Source of the DNA: Casuarina equisetifolia
Lineage: Eukaryota; Streptophyta; Magnoliopsida; Fagales; Casuarinaceae
DNA length: 64,000 nt
Assembly: GCA_028551475.1 (NCBI GenBank)
Contig: CM052358.1
Coordinates: 25,880,853 to 25,944,852, forward strand
Direction of reading: 5' to 3'
Numbering within the stretch: the stretch's first letter is position 1; the number at the start of each line of letters is the position of its first letter. The translations under genes were made by a program, and so were the position numbers. This document shows, one piece after another, positions 1 through 10,615 of this stretch. The notes beneath the pieces are model-generated. The model worked only from the letters and a program-made list of their open reading frames with translations. It ran no database searches and was not told where the DNA came from.

Positions 1-2529
1 CGCATTCGTTCTGACAATGGCTCTGAATTTTTTTCTTCTGAGTGTCGTTCTTTCCTTTCCATGAAGGGCATTTCCCATGAGACCTCATGCGTTCACACTC
101 CTCAACAAAATGGAGTTGTTGAACGCAAACATCGGCACTTATTAGACGTGGCCCGTGCTTTAATGTTTCAAGCCCATATCCCCCCGCCATTCTGGGGGGA
201 ATGCCTTCTCACTGCCACCTACCTTGTCAACCGCCTTCCCTCTTCCTCTCTTCATGGTCTCAGTCCCTTTGAAAAATTATTTGGTAAACCTCCTATCCTT
301 GAACATCTTCGTGTTTTTGGTTGCCGTTGTTACGCCACCACCTTAGGCCCTCGAGATAAGTTTAGTCCTCGTGCCCTTCCATGCATTTTTATGGGTTATC
401 CTCCTTCTCAAAAGGGTTATCGTGTCTATGACCCTCAATCCCACAAATTTTTCATTAGTCGTGATGTTATTTTTCAAGAAACTGTTTTTCCTTTTTCTTC
501 CTCTTCTACTTCTTCTTCTCCTTCTTCTTCTTCTTTGGACAGCCTGGCCCTCTCGTCACCTCCAGTTGTGCCGGATCCTGACACGTACACTTCCTCATCA
601 TTGCCTGTGGATCTTCCTGACCCAACTCCTTCAGGTACGATTCCCATTGCCCCGCCTCTCCTCTCTAACCTTTCATTAGACACCCCTGCTCTTGCATCGC
701 CACCATCCCCGACCCCACCATCCCCCACCCCACCTCCCCAACCTCCTGACACTACTACTGCTCCTTCTACTGCGCCTCCCGATCCTTCACTGCGTCGATC
801 TGGCCGTCCCACTCACCCTCCTATCTGGACCTCCGACTACATATGTCCTACCTTACCTTCCTCTTCCCAAACCTCCCTTTATCCGATATCTAACTATGTC
901 TCCCTCCACCACTGCAACCCCCCTTACCAGCACTTCATAGCCTCCATTTCTGCCATCACCGAACCTACCACATACCATGAGGCCACCCAAGACCCCAATT
1001 GGATTTCAGCCATGGATGCTGAACTTACTGCCCTTCAGGCTAATCACACTTGGGATATTGTTCCTCTACCCCCTGGTCGTCGTCCTATTGGATGTAAATG
1101 GGTTTATAAGGTGAAGTATCGTGCTGATGGCTCCATTGAACGTTACAAAGCCCGTTTGGTTGCCAAGGGCTATAATCAACGTGAGGGCATTGACTACCAG
1201 GATACTTTCTCTCCTACAGCCAAGCATGTCACTGTTCGGCTCATCATTACCATTGCTGCCGTCCATCATTGGCCCCTTTATCAGATGGATGTCCAGAATG
1301 CCTTTCTTCATGGTGATCTTTCGGAGGAGGTCTATATGGAGCTTCCCCCCGGATTTCACAATTAGGGGGAGCATCTTGTCTGTCGATTGCGGAAATCCCT
1401 TTATGGGTTGAAGCAAGCTTCTCGGCAATGGAATGCCAAGTTCACTGGTGCCCTAATTGCACACGGTTTCAACCAGTCTTACCATGATTACTCCTTGTTC
1501 ACCAAGAGGAAAGGTAGCTCTTTTGTGGCTTTACTCATTTACGTTGACGATATCTTAATTACAGGAAACAATCAAGCAGCCATTTCAGACCTTAAAAAAT
1601 ATTTGCATGGTGCATTCTTCATGAAGGATCTTGGTCCCTCAAAGTTTTTCTTAGGGCTTGAAATCGCTCGATCTCCAGATGGTATTTCGTTAAGTCAGCG
1701 AAAGTATACATTGGAACTTATTTCTGAAGCAGGCTTAGCTGGTTCGAAGCCATCAATGATTCCCATGGAGCAGAATAAAAAATTCACAAGCCTTGAGTAT
1801 GATGCTGGATCAAAAGAACAAATGAATGATCCTCCTCTTGACGATCCTTCAGTCTATCAGCGCCTAGTTGGACGACTGATTTATCTTACACTCACAAAGC
1901 CTGACATCACATTTCCGGTCCAACTTCTTAGCCAGTTCATGCATGATCCAAAACAATCTCACATGGAAGCTGCTCTAAAAGTGATCAGATATCTTAAAAG
2001 CTGCCCAGGCCTTGGTCTCATGTTCCCATCATCTTCGCCATTTGAGTTGCGAGCATATTGCGACTCTGATTACAGCACATGTCCCATGACAAGAAGATCC
2101 ACCACAGGCTTTTGTATAATGTTAGACAACTCTCTGATTTCATGGCGCTCCAAAAAACAACCCACTGTGTCTTTATCGTCAGCTGAAGCAGAATACAGAG
2201 CTATGCAACTTACCACTTGTGAAATAGTATGGATCATTGGATTACTTAAAGATTTTGGTTTTTACATGAAGCGTCCAGCATTACTCCATTGTGACAATGA
2301 AGCCGCAGAGAAGATTGTAGCAAACCCTATATTTCATGAGCGCACAAAGCACATTGAAGTTGAATGTCATTATGTCAGAGAAAAGCTTCAACAAGGAATC
2401 ATTACGACACGACATGTACCAACCAAGGAACAACCTGCTGACCTACTCACTAAGGCACTCAACAGTAAACAACATTGGCATCTTCTCTCCAAGCTCGGAG
2501 TATTTGATTTATTCAAATCTCCAGCTTGA
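1..2529 (+). pseudogene. copia pol polyprotein, C-terminal part, one in-frame stop
   Basis: This encodes the retrotransposon replication enzymes. The frame is open from base 1, so the true start lies outside the window. Visible landmarks are the integrase core with the second Asp (SDNGSEF, about base 10) and the catalytic Glu region ([10 protein letters not shown], about 106-135), a low-complexity Ser/Pro linker (480-800), the RT domain with YVDD at 1540-1551, and the RNase H tail near 2200-2480. A single TAG at 1363-1365 splits the frame between two conserved RT blocks. The frame is otherwise continuous to the TGA at 2527-2529. The matching codon in the second copia element (about 27.49 kb) is CAG, so this is a C-to-T nonsense change and the copy is otherwise young-looking. 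Confidence 0.92.
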
Positions 2530-2536
2530 GGGGGAG

Positions 2537-2710
2537 TGTTAATAGACAGCTGCCTCACCTAATACATTACCATATTAGTGCCTGTGATTAGGCACAATAT
2601 CATTGTAATTATTGTAAATATTTGGTTTACCTTTCCTAGGCTAGGCTATGTCTCTATAAATGTATAGCAATCATTGTAAAGTACATCACAGCAATAGAGA
2701 AATCCTTCAT
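2537..2710 (+). repeat. 3' LTR of the first copia element (right end approximate)
   Basis: The LTR begins with TGTTAATAG directly after the polypurine tract. A TATA-like TCTATAAATG at about 2651-2660 is followed by the region where LTR transcripts usually begin. The end is placed near 2710 by comparison with the 166-bp LTR of the other copia element; the exact CA terminus and target duplication are not resolved. Confidence 0.6.
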
Positions 2711-3039
2711 GCTCCCTCGCAGTTTCTTAGTTTCTTACAAAGCTAATTGTCTTTGCATCGCATTCAAATTGGCCCCGGAAACGGGACGTCTATCCCACGA
2801 GATGCGTGCAGGTTGGCCCGAAAGTTGGTCAAGGACGGCAACATTGATATCTAAGGGAGGCGTTGGACGTACGCTTGCACTATCGGTACAAGAAGGTGTT
2901 TCTTCTACAACTTTAAAATGGATCTTCATTTGAGGTTTACCACTGAAACGCCACGTAAATACATAACCATAAACGTTACGAGTATTGAGATTTCACGATT
3001 GGTATGTTCAAGAGAAAGAAAAATAGATAAATATGTATG
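2711..3039. other. Unassigned GC-richer island with two overlapping open frames
   Basis: Between the copia LTR and a TNL remnant, bases about 2735-2935 are less AT-rich than the surroundings and stay open on both strands (74 codons +, 64 codons -). I recognise no protein family in either frame. It could be a decayed exon or the flank of the target sequence. Confidence 0.2.
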
Positions 3040-3190
3040 TTTGAAGATTATAACGATGATTCGGTTCTCCATAGGACGAGGATTTCGCTCCGAGCTGATA
3101 TTTCCTGGGGAAGGGGGTTAGGCCCAAGAAAGTTAAGCTGAAATTGCACCACGTGAATGGGAGCTTTTGGGCAGAGTCGGCAAGAGCATA
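3040..3190 (+). repeat. Block shared with 13430-13570, TNL-unit flank
   Basis: A roughly 140-bp block here (with a core like TTTCCTGGGGAAGGGGG and a tail GGCAAGAGCA) resembles bases 13430-13570 downstream of TNL1. Similar blocks on both sides of TNL1 suggest that TNL-unit boundary sequence was duplicated, and that another TNL copy once lay immediately upstream. It is not coding in any obvious frame. Confidence 0.5.
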
Positions 3191-4142
3191 TTGAGACGCA
3201 TTTAGAACCTTATAAAAAATTTTCAAATTAATTCTAATTCAAAAAAGTTCTGAAACCTAGAAAGCCCTAAAGAAGTTCTAAAAAAACTTGGAAAGCCTTC
3301 ATCTAAAAACTTTTAAGAATTATTTAACAGAAAGTTTAGTAAAAAAAAATTTAAAATTCAATATAGAACCGTAAGATTAATTTTTTTTTCTTTTTACACT
3401 CATTTTTTTTTTATTTTATTTTTTGGGTGGGAGTTAGATTGATTTAATCATTTTAAAGTAAAGAAAAGTACTAAGAAAACTTAAAATTTTCTAATTCCGA
3501 TACAATATTCCCTCCAAGATGCTCAACCGTATAGCTTTTTACTTCTATCAAAGTGTGAAGTCCAGCAATTTGCATCACCACACCTCAGTTTCTCCGCAAG
3601 GCCTCCAGAAAATACAAAAATGAAACATCTCGTCTTCCTGACAGGAAATTGCACATCATGAGATTTTTCGTAACGCGATTGCAAGGACTGTAATTAATTG
3701 ATCTTTCTCCCAAGTTCTTAAGAGAATTCAAACCAACAAGCAGCAGCGGTCGTAATTAACAGTGTCCTTCTCGTCACATTAATTGAGGTTCTACTTTCCA
3801 TGTTACCTGCACGCGGTTAACCTTCGACCTGTCCCACAAGGCAGTGACTCGATATCTGAATGCGAAAGCAGGCAGCGAATCTTTAAATTTCGTTCACTAA
3901 TGGTGACTTTTCTTAAGTGATTACTTATAATTGACCGTTCGACGGTTTCCGTGTTTCTTTTTCATCCTCAACAGAAGGGATAAGGCGGAAATTTCAAGCC
4001 TCTCGTGCTGGGCATTTACTTCCTTCGCTTTTGACGCATCTCTGGAGAAACAGTCCAACTTGCCAAACCTAATTATTAAACAGAGCTTGCAAGTCTCATG
4101 TATGCAAACGAACGTCGAATTGGGCAAACTTGTGAGTCTCCG
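3191..4142. other. AT-rich upstream region of TNL1
   Basis: No gene is seen. It contains poly-A and poly-T runs (3340-3420) and presumably the TNL1 promoter and 5' UTR. An in-frame ATG at 4098 precedes the chosen start by 45 bp, but the two paralogues begin at the position equivalent to 4143. Confidence 0.5.
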
Positions 4143-7100
4143 ATGGCGTCTACGAGCACTTCGTCTTCCTCTTCAACTCAGAAGTACGAGGTTTTTCTTT
4201 GTTTCCGTGGTGAGGATACTCGCTATGGCTTTACAAGTCATCTCTATGATGCTTTGAAAAGGTTGGGGATTGTCGTCTTTAGGGATGATGAGAAACTGGA
4301 GAAAGGAGAAGAAGTTCATCCATATCTCAAGGGAGCAATAGAACGATCGCAATATGCGGTCGTTATCATCTCAGAGAGGTTTGCCGAATCTAAATCGTGT
4401 TTAATAGAGCTAAGCGTGATCATGGAACGCAGACGAAAGGGATGTATTACCGTTTTCCCTGTTTTCTACCATGTGGAGCCCTATGACGTGCGAAACCAGA
4501 AGGGCAAATTTGGAGAATATTTGGCTCAACTTAAAGATGACGCGAACTGGGAAATCTGGAAAGCTGTTTTGATTCAAGTAGGTGACTGCACTGTAGATTT
4601 CTCCCAGGCTAACAAAGATACAGTAGAATCGTGCGGAGGTGTTTTGAAAGAAGTTTCCAATCTTTGCGGATGGCACGTGCAAAACAGGTATCTTTGTTGT
4701 ATTTGGTCGTTCTAACTTGTCCGATTCGCAAGAATTGTGCCACAGATTTCACTTACTATCCTCGTCAAATTGAATTAGAACAATTTTTTTTTATTTGTTT
4801 GAAGTTTAATTCTAAATTAGTTTTTTTTTTATATATAGGGATGAATCAGAAATTGTTAAAGAGATCAGTGAGAAGATATTTGCTGGGTTGATACACAACT
4901 CAACAAATATTGATAAGTCTTTTGTTGGAATAGATTCCCAAGCTAAGAAAATAATGGAATTACTTCATTTAGATTTAGGTGGTGTACGCTATATAGGGAT
5001 TTCAGGAATCGGCGGAATTGGAAAGACAACTTTGGCAGAAGTCATTTATCAAATAGCTTCATTTAGATTTGAAGCTTGTAGCTTTGTTCTTGGAATTGGA
5101 AAGACCAATTGTCTTGAGAAATTTAAAAAACAACTTATTTATGAGATTCTCTCTAAAGATGTAATAGATTCATTGAGCAGTGAGAATCATATGGATAGGG
5201 TGTTAAGAAGTAGGCTAAAAAATAAAAAAGTTTTAATTGTACTTGATGACATATGGGACCGAAAACAAATAGATGCATTAGCAAAGGCTGAGTGGTTTGG
5301 AAAGGGCAGTAGAATAATCATAACTAGCAGAAGTTATGATTGGCCTTGTTTGAATAAGGATAATATTTATGAAGTGAACCCCTTGAATGATGAGGATGCC
5401 TTACAGTTGTTTAATTCAAAAGCCTTCCCTAAACATTATCCCGAAGAGAAGTTCCAATGGTTAAGTAAGAAAATTGTGCATTTGGCAAAAGGCCATCCAC
5501 TAGCACTTGAAGTTTCTGGTTCATACTTGTCAAATAAAGAAAAAGATGATTGGGAGGGTTACCTCAATCAATTAAAAGCAAATCCTGATCAAGAGGTTAA
5601 GAATTCACTTCAAATCACTTTCGATAGAATGAAAGGTCATGATCAATTACGAGATGCATTTCTAGACGTCATATGTTTTTTTTACCATACATTGGAGACA
5701 AAAGGCCATCTTCGACAACAACTAGTATGGTTAGGTTATCCTTCAAACATTCTTACTGATCTTGAGAGGAAATGTCTTATAAAATTCACAAAGTTTGGAA
5801 TAACACGTGAGAGAGTAGAATTGTATATACATGATTTACTATTACAAATGGGTCAAGAAATTGCTGAGCAGGAAAGATTATGGCGTACTGAAGACTTTAT
5901 TTCTGCATTAAAGGGAAATGCTGGAAAAGTTGTAAGTATTTTGTGACATACGAAACAATTATTTTAGTTCTAATTCTTTATGTATTTTTTTTTATCATAC
6001 TAATTTCATTTTTTTTTAGGATATGCATAAGCTCAAAATCATTCGCTTAATGTGTTCTAGTTTCAATTCCAAGCAGCAATTATGTGTTGAAGCTTTTGCA
6101 AAAATGAAAAACTTGAGAATACTTGAGATTTTTGACTGTTTTGGGGCAATACAATGGCGTGGGGAATGTTCAGAACTTAAGTTAAGCAAAGAGTTATGTT
6201 ATGTGCATTGGATTCGGTATCCTTTTGAATCATTGCCAACCGGATTCAACCCAATCAATCTTAGTGAGCTCAAATTGAGTAGCCACTACTTCAAGCAACT
6301 GTCAAATGGGGGGAGTCAGGTAACATTTTGGATCATGCAAGTCTATTTCTCTCTTTAACTCTTTTTTGCCTTTTATTTTCTAAACTACTTGTATGTCTGT
6401 AACAGTGTTTTTTGAAGTTAAAGAAAATTTCCTTCAGCTTCCTGACAATGTTGGAGACACCAGATTTAAGTCAGGCCCCTTATCTTGAGGAACTTAGCTT
6501 TGCAAACTGTTCTAGTATTTCTTCGATCCACCAATCCATTCGACTCCTCAAACACCTCAAGACATTGTCTTTTATTGGTTGCGAAAATATTGAGCGATTT
6601 CCAGATGGGCTTGTCATGGAGTCTCTTGAAACTCTTTGTCTTTCTAGTTGTCCAAAGCTCGAAATTCCTCCAGATACTTTCGGTGAAATGTCATCTTTGC
6701 GGCATATTCATATTTACAACACTTCTTTTGAGAAATTTCCATTCTCGTTTCAGAGATTGCCAAATTTAGAGAAATTTTATCTGGAAGAAACTCATGTAGG
6801 AAAATTGCCAGTTGAGATTATTTTTTCAAGGGAAGAAAAATTCTTCAGTATTGAGTTTTCTGACACAAATAAAAGTTTAGAGCTTCCTCGTCTGCCTTTA
6901 AGCTCATTAAAATGCCAAGTTTTGAACAATTGTATTCTGTCAAGGGTAGCAAAATCCGGTGATCTTAGTTGTTATGATGGACATAAAGAATTGTTAGAGA
7001 CTCTATTCTCAAGTTTAAAATCTTTATTGACAGTGAGATTGATTAATTGCAATCTAGACTTAGTCTCAATTCCTAAGTCTATAGGTTGTTGGTCTATTTC

Positions 7101-8575
7101 AATATTAGACCTTAGTAAAAATAGATTTATGGAATTGCCAGATAGCATCTATGAACTTTCTAATCTTAAAGAACTTATTTTAAGTGATTGTACCTCTCTT
7201 CAAGTCTTGCCAAAACTTCCATTGAGCTTACAATCCTTGGAGTTAAGTAATTGTCCATTATTGAAGGTGTTCAATAGAAAAATGGATGGAGTAATTCCAA
7301 ATTGCTGGTCCTCAATTAAGTGCTTAAATCTTGGGAAAAATAGATTTACAAAATTACCAAATACCAGGTTTGAACTTTTTAAGCTTAAAATGGATATTGT
7401 GAATCAGCGTATCGCTGTTGAAGCCTCGTCAAAAATGGGGTATTTACATCTCGTAGATGTAAGAAATTGTTCCTCATTGGAGGCGCGCATTACTTCGAGA
7501 ATTTCAACAGTAATGTCAGGGAGAGAGACGTCAATGGCGAGCGTTTGTTCTTTTACAATTGTCTATATTGGTTTTGATTACAAACCTCACAAGATCCTGT
7601 GTCTACGTCCACAAGCTCATCGAGTGAGTTTCTTCCTCCCCACTTTGATTTCGTTTACAAAACAAACAAAGTTTTATTGATTAAAGGAACTTGATTTTTT
7701 CCCTTGTCTCTCAACTTTTTGTCTACAGAAACACTTAATTGAATGTGTGGTAGCATGTGGCCCCACAGCAGAAGCACGAATCCCGGAAGCAAAAATCTCC
7801 GAGTGGTCCATCCACCGCAGCACTAGTTCCAATAAAAGAATTCAAGTTTCTGTGGCTGATGCGTATGGAGAACACACAATTGCTATGTTGATATATTATA
7901 AAGTCCATGGATGTTACACAAGCGAAGAAAGTAAACGAAATTCAGATAAGCTTGAGAATTTAAATATTGGAGCAGCTGAGGACAGCAACCGCAATCTTCG
8001 TGAGTTTATTTGTGAATTGCAAGTCACTTATGATGATTCTGACGCTGAGATAGAAGATTGCTTGGTCTTTTGCATGCCTAAAGTGGCTCTCATTGGATCA
8101 CATGGAGTTTGGGTATTTATAAATATGTCAAGAATTTTAAAATATGTGGAAAGATGGAAGTATTCTGCATCAATTACAGCAACTAGCGAGAATGTAGAGT
8201 TGAAAGAGTGTGGAGTGCGTTTACTAAAGCGAGATGCTGGTTGGGAGTTCTCTCAAGTTGTTAATCACATTTCTCTTCCTGGCTTGGACTCAAAAATTAT
8301 TGTTGATTCTTTAGACCATTTTCCAAAAGTCAGAGGCCTTATCAAGGTAAAAAAAACTTGCCTTCTGTGTTTGATTTCTTAAAATTAACATAATAGTGTT
8401 GATTGTGTCCAAGTGTTATCTTCATGTATTGTATGGCAAACTAGAATTTTCCCAGCTTTCTCTCTCTTTTTTGTTTTGCTGTTGGTTTCGCACTGGAATC
8501 TGAATTTTTTATTTTTATTTTTGTGCGCAGCAACCTAGTCCTGGAGAGCCTCCAGCCTCAAGTTCCAAGGGCTGA
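4143..8575 (+). CDS. TNL1: TIR-NB-ARC-LRR disease resistance protein with C-JID-like tail (intact)
   Basis: This is an intracellular immune receptor. Predicted exons are 4143-4687, 4839-5931, 6020-6319, 6406-7623, 7729-8346 and 8531-8575. All introns are GT-AG and phases agree (2,0,0,0,0), giving about 1272 residues. The TIR starts near residue 14 (KYEVFLCFRGEDTR) and keeps the Glu of the CLxEL motif, the likely NADase residue. NB-ARC: P-loop GIGGIGKTT (Lys about 244), kinase-2 LDDIW (about 317-321), RNBS-B RIIITSR, GLPL-like GHPLAL, and an MHD variant IHD. LRRs occupy exons 3-4 and a C-JID-like domain exon 5. The start at 4143 was chosen because TNL2 and TNL3 share its MASTxT opening; 4098 would add 15 residues. 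Kinase-2 ends in Trp where TNLs usually have Asp. Without transcript data the small sixth exon is the least certain. Confidence 0.88.
5005..5026 (+). promoter_or_regulatory. Candidate miR482/miR2118 target site over the P-loop codons
   Basis: The 22 bases encoding GIGGIGKT match the region that miR482/miR2118 family small RNAs target in many plant NLR transcripts. By eye the site resembles known targets with about three mismatches. This is a family-based inference; the miRNA of this species is not in the window. Confidence 0.3.
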
Positions 8576-8584
8576 TGCTTAAGG

Positions 8585-8690
8585 ATGGTGGTTCAAAGTT
8601 ATCTCAAGTTGTTTATTACATTTTTCAATCTGGTTTGCACTCAAAAAGTATTGTTGACAGTCATAGGCCCTATCAAGTAAAAAAAAAAAT
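8585..8690 (+). pseudogene. Decayed duplicate of the end of TNL1 exon 5
   Basis: These bases repeat, with changes, the end of exon 5 at about 8230-8352 (the coding stretch around SQVVNHIS and the GLIK splice donor). The downstream intron start is duplicated too: the string GTTGATTGTGTCCAAGTG occurs at about 8398 and 8722. The copy lies after the TNL1 stop codon and is probably 3' UTR. A donor-like AAGTAAAA follows at 8676/8677. Confidence 0.7.
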
Positions 8691-8880
8691 CCGTGTAAGA
8701 TTGATTTAATTAGTTCGGTGGAGTTGATTGTGTCCAAGTGTGAGCTCCCCTTCTATTTCATGTATTGAAAGACGAGGTACAATTTCTCCGACTTCCTCCC
8801 TTGTTTTTCTTTATTATTAATAATATTTTACTACTGGTGCCGTAGTGGGACTTAAGATTTTTATTTTTACTTTTGAAGAG

Positions 8881-8981
8881 CACGAGTGGTCCAATGTGCG
8901 TCAGGGAGCTTTTTCTTGGGAAGTCTTCAACCGCATTGTGTCCCAAGCATACCGGAGATATGATAGCTTGGGGCTATTGCA
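8881..8981 (+). other. Conserved noncoding 3' UTR exon of the TNL family (TNL1 copy)
   Basis: This roughly 100-bp block is preceded by an acceptor (AG at 8879-8880) and followed by a donor (GTAAGC at 8982). It recurs after TNL2 (36421-36535) and TNL3 (53321-53395) and in at least five fragments. A core resembling GGAGTCTTCAACCGCACGGT is shared. It is not open as protein in TNL1, so I read it as a spliced exon in the 3' UTR. Confidence 0.5.
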
Positions 8982-10242
8982 GTAAGCTTCATAAAGGTTT
9001 GCTTAGATTCATATTGTAGTTATCTTTTGTTTTAAGATAATTTAGTCCTATTTGTTGGTGTTTTTGTGGTTGTTAAAATTTGACAAAGTTGAATTTGTGA
9101 TCGTTTTTTAAATTCATTTGACAAAATTATATATTTACGCATACTTTTAATTGTAAATTCATTTGTTTGAAGTTTTTATGTTTTCCCCAATATATAATAT
9201 AGTCACTCCATAACTTATTGTTTCAACATATGATTTAAGTCTACAAATGTAGCATAATTTTTTTGTTACTGTTTAATGACTACATTCCAAAATTTATTTG
9301 AAATTACAAGTAATGTTAAGGAGAAAACTTATAAGTTGATGTTTAAAATTGAAATGACTTTTGTCATCATCTTTCAATTCTTGCAATGGCTAAATGTAGC
9401 ATTGAGACAAAGATTTTTATGGAACATTTGATCAATTAGATGTGATTCTAGGAATTGTGTGACAAAAATGTTAATTTGTGTTAAGATTGGTAGAACAATT
9501 AGTTAGGGGCACATTTGTAATAACATTGTATGGTAAGGGTATCTATGTAATTGTAGAAATTAAGGTTTCTTCATAAATAAAATAAGAAGTATAGAAAAAC
9601 CTAGTGAACCAACAAAAGTTCTATTAGTAGGCTAACTAGTTGTTGAAGATAACATCTCTTATGAATTTTAGATGATGAGAAAATTCATAAGATACATGTT
9701 TGATGAAAAGGAAAGTGTAAGAAAAAATTAGTGAGAAGAGACTAAACAAATGTAGGACATTATATTGGTTTAAAACTCTTAAATTTGTAGTATATAAGTG
9801 TGTGCATTTCTATAGTTCTTTGTTTGATCTATATGTTGATGATGCAATCTTGTTGAATTTTTGCAATAATTTGTATTGCATATGATTTAACCTTTTTGTC
9901 TCTCTACTAGATGTGCCTAAGAAAGTCTTTGAGTATCTTCTTATTTTTTTTTATCTTTTTTATTTTTCCTTGTTTACTGTATGTTAATAAGACCTTTTAA
10001 AGAAATCTAAGCATTTTTTTGAAACTTGTGGTGAATGATGTGTTTTGAAAGTAAATATGTTATAAGTTAGTTCTCAACAAAAGTTTACTCCCTCCTGCAG
10101 ATATTCATGAATGGTCTTTCATTAGTTTATGATATGAATGAAAATTCTCTTATTAAGTAAACAATTTATTGTTTCGTGATAGCTTGAAATTACTATAATT
10201 AAAGTTTTTCCCTCCCCGTTTTTTAATGTTTTTGTTTACAGC
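8982..10242. other. AT-rich TNL 3' flank
   Basis: No gene is seen. Short phrases (for example TTTGACAAAGTTGAATTTGT near 9080) are shared with the sequences after TNL2 (36620), TNL3 (53450) and the fragments at 54640 and 60570. This noncoding DNA therefore travelled with the TNL unit during duplication. Confidence 0.5.
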
Positions 10243-10615
10243 CTTACCATATTAATCTTATGGTACATGTGGCCCCATGAAAGAATACTATATCCCAATC
10301 CATGAACTCTTCTCGATCCTACCCATGTTCTTGTGACATCAAAGATGAATAATTTGATTGCTTGAATTAATGTAGTGGTAAGATGGTCATCAAGTTTGGG
10401 CTGCCAACCTTCGCTATGTATCCGTTAGACAAGGTCAAATCTATTCGATCTCTCTTGTTTGTTGTCGTTATAATTTTTTTGTCCGTTCTTCTACGGAGTA
10501 AATATTTTTTATTTTTTATTTTTCAGCCCTCATGTCCTTTGGAGTCTTCATCCGTACGGTGTCCTATGCATATCACAGATTTGCGAGCCTCAGTTCATCA
10601 CATGTTGTGACAAGC
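10243..10615 (+). pseudogene. TNL fragment A1: C-JID exon start plus 3' UTR exon
   Basis: Bases 10243-10310 match the intron acceptor and first codons of TNL exon 5 (an ACAG acceptor, then a run ending in CATGTGGCCCCA, as in TNL1 7736-7766 and TNL2 35741-35763). After about 60 bp the coding match fades, and the conserved 3' UTR exon follows at 10530-10615. It is truncated and cannot encode a protein. Confidence 0.6.

Larger units (their letters stand above)
1..2710 (+). mobile_element. Ty1/copia LTR retrotransposon, 3' part
   Basis: The window opens inside the integrase domain of a copia element and continues through reverse transcriptase, RNase H, a polypurine tract (about 2528-2536, a G-rich run just after the stop codon) and the start of the 3' LTR. 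The domain order integrase, then RT, then RNase H is diagnostic for Ty1/copia. The 5' LTR, gag and protease lie left of the window. The right border near 2710 is estimated: the second copia element here has a 166-bp LTR of similar architecture, but no second LTR of this element is available to fix the end. Confidence 0.93.

Noticed and set aside
474-812. Long - strand Gly/Glu-rich frame over the copia linker
   Set aside because: It is the antisense shadow of the Ser/Pro linker of the pol frame.
4098-4142. Upstream ATG at 4098 as TNL1 start
   Set aside because: It is possible, but the paralogues begin with the MASTxT motif equivalent to 4143 and the extra 15 residues have no counterpart.
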